In this document: positions 7,729-11,724 of the stretch, one piece after another
Position numbering within the stretch: the first letter of the stretch is position 1
Layout: every line of letters starts with the position of its first letter
From: JAJVID01 sp035275805
GTDB lineage: Bacteria > Acidobacteriota > Blastocatellia > RBC074
Length of the DNA: 11,724 nucleotides
Assembly (NCBI GenBank): GCA_035275805.1
Contig: DATEMG010000431.1
Coordinates: forward strand, 1-11,724
Reading direction: 5' to 3'
Notes under the pieces: generated by a model
The model's input: only the letters and a program-made list of their open reading frames with translations
Told to the model about the DNA's origin: nothing
The model's database searches: none
Translations under genes and position numbers: made by a program

Positions 7729-7825
7729 CATGGGTATTTTCCCAGAGTAAGGTACTACGGACATCCCCCTCGATATTACCGGCGGTACTACTAATACTGG
7801 TAGAACCGCAAACCGAAACGCTAAT

Positions 7826-7860
7826 GGAGTGGAAGCGTCAGCGTTTGGCGCTTCCGCTCC
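7826..7860 (+). terminator. 12-bp hairpin after the Arg/Tyr-rich gene, with a competing stem
   Basis: GGAGTGGAAGCG (7826-7837) pairs with CGCTTCCGCTCC (7849-7860) with only one G-U wobble; the loop is 11 nt. It lies between the secreted-protein genes ending at 7728 or 7794 and starting at 7893, and a short GAATGTTT follows. A second 7-bp pairing, AAACGCT (7816-7822) with AGCGTTT (7840-7846), uses the loop and upstream sequence and clashes with the first. Confidence 0.6.
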
Positions 7861-7892
7861 GAATGTTTCAAAACATAACGTAGGAGGATGAA

Positions 7893-8333
7893 ATGTTTAG
7901 AACTAAGTATATGCGATTAGTGATTGGGCTGTTGTTTATCTTGAGTGTCGGCGGCGCCGTCAGCGCCCAAAGGGCGGCTAGTGGCTCGTCTTCAAAGCCA
8001 CAAATGTATGGCCGTTGGACTTATCTGGGACAGGCCAATGTGGATGGAAGGTCGGATCATGACAGGATTTCTGTGGGCACTTGGCGCGGCAGGTTCCAGA
8101 GAATTCAAATCAGAGTTGAACGCGCGCCGATCGAGTTCCAGCGCGTTGTTGTTCATTACGCCAACGGCCGTAGTGAAGAAGTCAACATCAGGCAGCGAAT
8201 CCCTTCCGGTGGTCAGACGCGCGCCATTGATCTGCGCGGCGACGATCGGAATATAGACAGCGTCGAGTTCTTCTACTCCAGAGCGGGGTGGAGGTACGGA
8301 CGCACGCCGAGGGTCCGCCTTTACGGTGTTTGA
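7893..8333 (+). CDS. Small exported beta-rich protein, family uncertain
   Basis: The 146-residue protein has a signal peptide (1-25, cleavage VSA|QR) and a mature domain of about 105 residues from WTYLGQANVDG onward. Alternating strands are evident: DRISVG, FQRIQIRVERAPIEFQRVVVHYANG, EEVNIRQ, TRAIDLRG, IDSVEFFYSR and RVRLYG. A pattern of a LG-x-D start, an 'F-x-x-I-x-I-x-V' strand, a V-x-Y-x-NG turn and a final I-D-L-x-G-x-x-R-x-I-x-x-V strand suggests a beta-sandwich; it is reminiscent of DUF2541/YaaI-like exported proteins, but this is a memory-based likeness and not a firm assignment. AGGAGG at 7882-7887, 5 nt before ATG 7893, supports the start. No catalytic motif is seen. It is the third secreted small protein in a row, but is not related in sequence to the two before it. 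Confidence 0.8.
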   Translation: MFRTKYMRLVIGLLFILSVGGAVSAQRAASGSSSKPQMYGRWTYLGQANVDGRSDHDRISVGTWRGRFQRIQIRVERAPIEFQRVVVHYANGRSEEVNIRQRIPSGGQTRAIDLRGDDRNIDSVEFFYSRAGWRYGRTPRVRLYGV

Positions 8334-8367
8334 ACCTGAGGTGTAACAATGAATCGCAAGTAGAATA

Positions 8368-8412
8368 GAGGGTGGAAGATAGAGTCGATCCTCGACTCTA
8401 TCTTCCACCCTC
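8368..8412. terminator. Perfect 21-bp hairpin with 3-nt loop
   Basis: The arm 8368-8388 (GAGGGTGGAAGATAGAGTCG plus A) is exactly complementary to 8392-8412, with loop TCC. It is 35 nt after the stop of the small exported protein at 8333. A pyrimidine-rich tract (8413-8461) with recurrent TCTAT and CGATCTTCT follows. It will fold strongly in RNA or as a DNA cruciform and probably ends the upstream transcript. It resembles the two palindromes at 9261 and 10615 in size and intergenic position. Confidence 0.7.
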
Positions 8413-8488
8413 GATCTTCTCCATTATCTATTCTCTATCCTCTGCTTCGATCTTCTTCCGCTCGCCGCGGCGTTTTTCAGTCTTCGCA

Positions 8489-8517
8489 TTGATATGGTAA
8501 TCTTAACGCCGTACACT
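8489..8517 (+). promoter_or_regulatory. Sigma-70-type promoter of the DUF1361 gene
   Basis: TTGATA (8489-8494) is one mismatch from TTGACA, and TACACT (8512-8517) two from TATAAT; the spacer is exactly 17 nt. Transcription would begin near 8524, leaving a very short leader of about 10 nt that just holds the AAGG ribosome site (8525-8528) before ATG 8535. Confidence 0.55.
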
Positions 8518-8534
8518 TTTACATAAGGTTTGTT

Positions 8535-9257
8535 ATGATTGAGCGCTCCAAACTTCCTTCTTCATTCGCAAATTACCAAAGCTACCGGCGGCAACTCACC
8601 GTGCTCGCGTCGCTCGGTTTCGCCACCGCGCTCTGTCTGGGACTTCTCGCGCTGCGCGCCTGGCATTACGGTGGTTCGGCCCGCACCTGGTTGGTCTGGA
8701 ATCTCTTTCTCGCCTGGCTCCCGGCTTTAGGCGCCTTTGCCGCTTATAACCTGAATCACTGGCCGACGCGCTTTCGCTGGCTCCCGATCATTGGACTGTC
8801 TCTGCTCTGGCTGCTGTTTCTGCCCAACGCGCCCTACCTCATCACCGACATAATCCATCTCAAACAGAGCAGCGGTGTGCCGCTCTGGTACGACCTGATC
8901 ACGCTGGTCGCTTTCGCCTGGACGGGGTCGTTTCTCGGTTTGGTCTCGCTTTTTCTGATGCAGATGCTGGTGCGCAGGACGGCGGGTAAAACAGCCAGTT
9001 GGGTATTCGCGCTCGGCGCGCTGGGTCTGAACGGCTTCGGCATCTACTTCGGACGCTTCCTGCGTTGGAATAGCTGGGACGTATTTTTCCGCCCGACGAG
9101 TCTGTTCTATGATCTGTTGGAAGGATTGCGCAACCCTGCGGCCTATTTACACTCAATCGCCTTCGCCGGACTGTTCACTCTCCTCTTCGGCGCCGTCTAT
9201 CTGATGTTGCTCTCTTTTACGCAACTGCATAAAGACCAGGAATGGGACAGACTTTAG
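8535..9257 (+). CDS. DUF1361 integral membrane protein
   Basis: This 240-residue protein has six predicted membrane helices (about 21-43, 50-73, 82-98, 119-146, 153-173, 203-229). The family signatures are clear: NLFLAWLPALGAF (56-68), LLFLPNAPYLITDIIHL (93-109) and YFGRFLRWNSWDVF (171-184). DUF1361 proteins are widespread in bacteria and their function is not known, so no substrate can be given. AAGG (8525-8528) precedes ATG 8535 by 6 nt. It has its own sigma-70-like promoter and is followed 4 nt after its stop by a long hairpin, so it looks like a single-gene unit converging on the oxidoreductase. Confidence 0.9.
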   Translation: MIERSKLPSSFANYQSYRRQLTVLASLGFATALCLGLLALRAWHYGGSARTWLVWNLFLAWLPALGAFAAYNLNHWPTRFRWLPIIGLSLLWLLFLPNAPYLITDIIHLKQSSGVPLWYDLITLVAFAWTGSFLGLVSLFLMQMLVRRTAGKTASWVFALGALGLNGFGIYFGRFLRWNSWDVFFRPTSLFYDLLEGLRNPAAYLHSIAFAGLFTLLFGAVYLMLLSFTQLHKDQEWDRL

Positions 9258-9260
9258 GAT

Positions 9261-9346
9261 ATTGTTCATCGGTCATTTGTCATTGCGGAATGTCGCAGCC
9301 AGGGCAATGACAAATGACCGATGAACAATGAACAATGAACAATGGT
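9261..9346. repeat. Hairpin of degenerate 7-bp tandem repeats between convergent genes
   Basis: A perfect 26-bp inverted repeat pairs 9261-9286 with 9304-9329 (loop 17 nt). The arms are tandem heptamers: the right side reads CAATGAC, AAATGAC, CGATGAA, CAATGAA, CAATGAA, CAATGGT from 9305 to 9346. It begins 3 nt after the stop of the + gene and its last base is the first base of the - gene's stop codon, so it fills the whole convergent gap and is well placed as a two-way terminator. Confidence 0.9.
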
Positions 9347-10587
9347 CAGGGCTTCCAGGTTCCGCGCGCAACCGCTGGAATGAAATCTTCGATCGCTTTG
9401 GGGTCGAAGGCGATCGTTCGCTCCTCTTCGGCGCTTTTGTACGCTGTCATGAGCAATTGCGTGACTTCCAGCCCGTCGTAGCAGTTCACTTCAGGCTGTT
9501 TGCCGTCCAGGAAACAATTGACGAAATAACGATTCTCGGCCTCGTAGCCGTACTCGGTCGTTTCGCTGGGTACGACGGGCATCAGGCCCTGCTCGGCATT
9601 CTGTTTTTCGACCAGGTCTTCGCCGGACGCGCCGGTGACGCGGCGGCTCAGGAAGAGCTTGAGGCTGGTGTCGAGCGAGTTGATCCAGAGCGAGTATTCG
9701 GGGCCGAGCAGCTCGGAGCTCAATCGCAGGCCGGCGCCGACGAAACTCCACGAGGTCGTGACCTCGGCGATCAGCGGCGAGCCCTCGTCGTCGACGTAAT
9801 GGATCGTGGCGCGCGCGAAGTCTTCCGAAGGCCTCGTTCGGTAATCGACCTCTTCGCCCATCATCTGCCGCAGCAGATCAGCATACTCCGGACGCGACCA
9901 TTTCAAACTGGCGATGGTCGCCGAGACCTTCACGGGCCTGACGCTGTCGCGCGGCTTCGCGGGGTCGGTCAACAGCAGCCGCGCGACTTCGACCGAATGG
10001 CACATCATATCGTTGAGCACTCCGCCGCCTCCCAGGGCGCCTTGCCAGAACCAGGGCATGTGCGGGCCACTGTGCTCCTCGGCGCATCGCGCCAGATAAG
10101 GCCGCCCGGTCAGCGCCGCCGCCCGCCGCCACAGTATCTCGCGCCCGCGCGAGATGGCCGGCTCGAACAATTGGTCTTCGAGATAGCCGTGCAGAAGCCC
10201 CGACTCTTCGATCAGTTCGATGACTCGTTTGGCCTCGGCGGCGTTGCGCGCCAGCGGCTTTTCAACCGCAATGCCGGTCAACTTGCCTTTGCCCGATTTC
10301 AGCGCCCTGACGATGGCTTCCATGTTCTCGACGCGCCTGTGGTTCGGGCCGCACAGCCAGATCGCGTCAACGTCGGGCGAGGCGACCATCTCTTCGATCG
10401 AGTCGAACGCGCGGCAATCGCCGACGCGCATCTCGCGCGCCAACGTCGCGGCCTCATCGGCGCGCTGTTTGTTGGGACTCCATACGCCCCGCGCGTCGGC
10501 GTCACGGACGCCGATCAGCGATTTGATGTGAAAGCGGGTGATGAAACCGCTGCCAATGAAGCCGATGCCTAGTCGTTTGTTTGTCAT
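9346..10587 (-). CDS. Gfo/Idh/MocA-family oxidoreductase
   Basis: The 413-residue cytoplasmic enzyme is of the NAD(P)-dependent sugar or polyol dehydrogenase type. An N-terminal Rossmann fold starts LGIGFIGSGFITRFHIKSL (6-24), strand and helix follow to VDAIWLCGPNHRRVE (73-87), and the EKP signature is VEKPLARN (108-115), whose K110 is the family's catalytic lysine. The C-terminal domain has GGGGVLNDMMCHSVEV (186-201) with D193 and H197 matching the usual GG(G)xxxDxxxH substrate-binding and proton-relay residues. No signal peptide is present, unlike many planctomycete or acidobacterial members. The start ATG has only GGAG about 13 nt upstream. The neighbour upstream on the same strand is the hydrolase at 10700, but a repeat hairpin in the 112-nt gap argues against a tight operon. 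The substrate is not predictable from the sequence. Confidence 0.93.
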   Translation of the reverse strand: MTNKRLGIGFIGSGFITRFHIKSLIGVRDADARGVWSPNKQRADEAATLAREMRVGDCRAFDSIEEMVASPDVDAIWLCGPNHRRVENMEAIVRALKSGKGKLTGIAVEKPLARNAAEAKRVIELIEESGLLHGYLEDQLFEPAISRGREILWRRAAALTGRPYLARCAEEHSGPHMPWFWQGALGGGGVLNDMMCHSVEVARLLLTDPAKPRDSVRPVKVSATIASLKWSRPEYADLLRQMMGEEVDYRTRPSEDFARATIHYVDDEGSPLIAEVTTSWSFVGAGLRLSSELLGPEYSLWINSLDTSLKLFLSRRVTGASGEDLVEKQNAEQGLMPVVPSETTEYGYEAENRYFVNCFLDGKQPEVNCYDGLEVTQLLMTAYKSAEEERTIAFDPKAIEDFIPAVARGTWKP

Positions 10588-10614
10588 GGTCTATTCAAGA
10601 CTCCTATGGAAGAT

Positions 10615-10697
<83 letters not shown>

Positions 10698-10699
10698 TA

Positions 10700-11611
10700 T
10701 TATCGTTTCAACCACATCTTCATGCTGCGCGTCACCATGTCGGAAGCGTCCTGCTGGACGAAGTGTCCGGCCTTCGGGATCGTCACCAGCGTCAGGTCGC
10801 TTTCGAGCCATTCCCAGGTGTTGTTGAGCGCGCCGGGCAGCAGCGCCGTATCGTTAAGGCCGTGGATCATCAGCACCGGCATTTTGACTTTCACGACCGG
10901 CGAGGTGTCTTCCTTATACGGCTCGCGCGGATAGTTTTGCTTGTAGTAATTGAGCATCGCCTCCAGGTCAGAACGCTTGAAGGCTTCGATGTACTTCTTC
11001 TTCGCATCTGGGTCTTTCACCCAGAATGCAAGTTGTTCGGCGGACACTTTGGTGTGCGCGTCGGGCTGTTGGAAATTGCGCGCGTACTGGCTGTTCTTCT
11101 GCTGCTGCGGGTTGTTGGCCAGTTCACGCGAAAGCCCGCGCAGGTGCGGCAAGTTGAGGATGATCAATTTCTCGACAAATTGCGGCTGGTACGTCGCGAG
11201 GGTCCACGAGACGGCGCCGCCCCAATCGTGCCCGACGATGATCGCCTTCTCGCGGCCCAGGTGTTTGATCACGGCGATCACGTCGCCGACTAGCAGCCGC
11301 ATGTCGTAATTCTCGACGCCTTTCGGCTTGTCCGAGAGGTTGTAGCCGCGCTGGTCAATAGCCACGACATAATAATCCGACGAGAGCGCCGCCATCTGGT
11401 CGCGCCACGAATACCAGAAATCGGGGAAGCCGTGGATCATCACGACGAGCGGATTCTTCTTGTCGCCGAGCGCCGCGTAATGAATCTTCACCCCGCCGGA
11501 GTCGGCGTAGCCGTCCTCGATGCGCTTCTCGATGTCGGTATCGGCGGCCAAGACTGCAGCGAACGGAATTAAGGTGGCGCACAGACAAAGAACGAGCATT
11601 TTCAGTTTCAT
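10700..11611 (-). CDS. Exported alpha/beta hydrolase, epoxide-hydrolase-like
   Basis: The 303-residue protein begins with a signal peptide (1-22 or 23, AVLA|AD). The alpha/beta-hydrolase core shows HGFPDFWYSW (60-69; oxyanion-hole HGFP), DQRGYNLSDKP (86-96), the nucleophile elbow GHDWGG (127-132) with D129, GLNDTALLPG (251-260) with acid D254, and AGHFVQQD (281-288) with base H283. An Asp nucleophile in GHDWGG with HGFP is typical of soluble epoxide hydrolases, rather than serine esterases; the cap (about 150-235) holds tyrosines such as NYYKQNY (221-227) that could activate the epoxide. A haloalkane dehalogenase cannot be excluded, but its usual elbow is different. GAGGAGA lies 4-5 nt before the start and supports it. 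The encoded enzyme would act outside the cytoplasm. Confidence 0.9.
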   Translation of the reverse strand: MKLKMLVLCLCATLIPFAAVLAADTDIEKRIEDGYADSGGVKIHYAALGDKKNPLVVMIHGFPDFWYSWRDQMAALSSDYYVVAIDQRGYNLSDKPKGVENYDMRLLVGDVIAVIKHLGREKAIIVGHDWGGAVSWTLATYQPQFVEKLIILNLPHLRGLSRELANNPQQQKNSQYARNFQQPDAHTKVSAEQLAFWVKDPDAKKKYIEAFKRSDLEAMLNYYKQNYPREPYKEDTSPVVKVKMPVLMIHGLNDTALLPGALNNTWEWLESDLTLVTIPKAGHFVQQDASDMVTRSMKMWLKR

Positions 11612-11724
11612 ATGTTCTCCTCAATGATCTTGTTTCTCCCGCGGCTTGCAGAGTTTTGGGACACACGGCGGTACGGTACCGTGAGCGGTAGCGACCGGGC
11701 GCCGATGGAGAAGACGCTTCCGTC
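11612..11724. other. Upstream region of the hydrolase gene, right edge
   Basis: This holds the ribosome site of the hydrolase (GAGGAGA on the - strand) and a perfect 10-bp palindrome ACGGTACCGT (11673-11682) inside a GC-rich, GCGGTAGCGACCGG-containing segment that looks repeat-like. No gene was seen on either strand. No convincing promoter could be placed. Confidence 0.4.

Noticed and set aside
9328..10572. A 414-codon open frame on the + strand opposite the Gfo/Idh/MocA gene
   Set aside because: It is a GC-bias shadow: the - strand product has all family motifs, while this translation has no recognisable domain and no ribosome site.

Overview
The window (about 57-60% G+C by eye) looks like chromosomal DNA of an Acidobacteriota-type bacterium, perhaps a Blastocatellia-like lineage. 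This is an inference. It rests on the VWFA-related protein at the left edge (a family very expanded in Acidobacteriota), the exported amidase-family and small secreted proteins, a DUF1361 membrane protein, a sigma-54-like promoter and several long intergenic hairpins, two of them built from 7-bp tandem repeats. No rRNA, tRNA, CRISPR array, transposase or phage gene was seen.

Layout on the + strand: (1) the 3' part of a VWA-domain protein (2-886); (2) an untranslated stretch with a 118-bp inverted-repeat element (923-1040) and a possible signal-peptide remnant (1058-1210); (3) a translationally coupled ABC exporter pair, ATPase (1225-1956) and a two-FtsX-domain permease (1953-4490); (4) an exported acetamidase/formamidase-family protein (4717-6033) closed by a GC-rich hairpin; (5) a putative lipoprotein D,D-carboxypeptidase of peptidase family M15 (6115-6681); (6) a cluster of small secreted proteins: a Gly/Tyr/Arg-rich protein (6928-7293) behind a sigma-54-like promoter, a shorter Arg/Tyr/His-rich paralogue (7519-7728) with the same leader and 5' UTR but an apparently premature stop, and an unrelated small exported beta-rich protein (7893-8333); (7) a DUF1361 six-helix membrane protein (8535-9257) with a good sigma-70-like promoter.

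On the - strand, converging on the above: a Gfo/Idh/MocA oxidoreductase (9346-10587) and, upstream of it, an exported alpha/beta hydrolase of epoxide-hydrolase type (10700-11611). Each of these two genes has a heptamer-repeat hairpin within 3 nt of its stop codon.

Five of the protein products carry export signals and three sit in or at the membrane, so the region is mostly about the cell envelope. Apart from the ABC pair the genes appear to be independent transcription units separated by strong hairpins. The least explained material is the small secreted-protein cluster at 6.8-7.9 kb (promoter, duplicated leader, in-frame stop, alternative RNA hairpins) and the recurring long intergenic palindromes.
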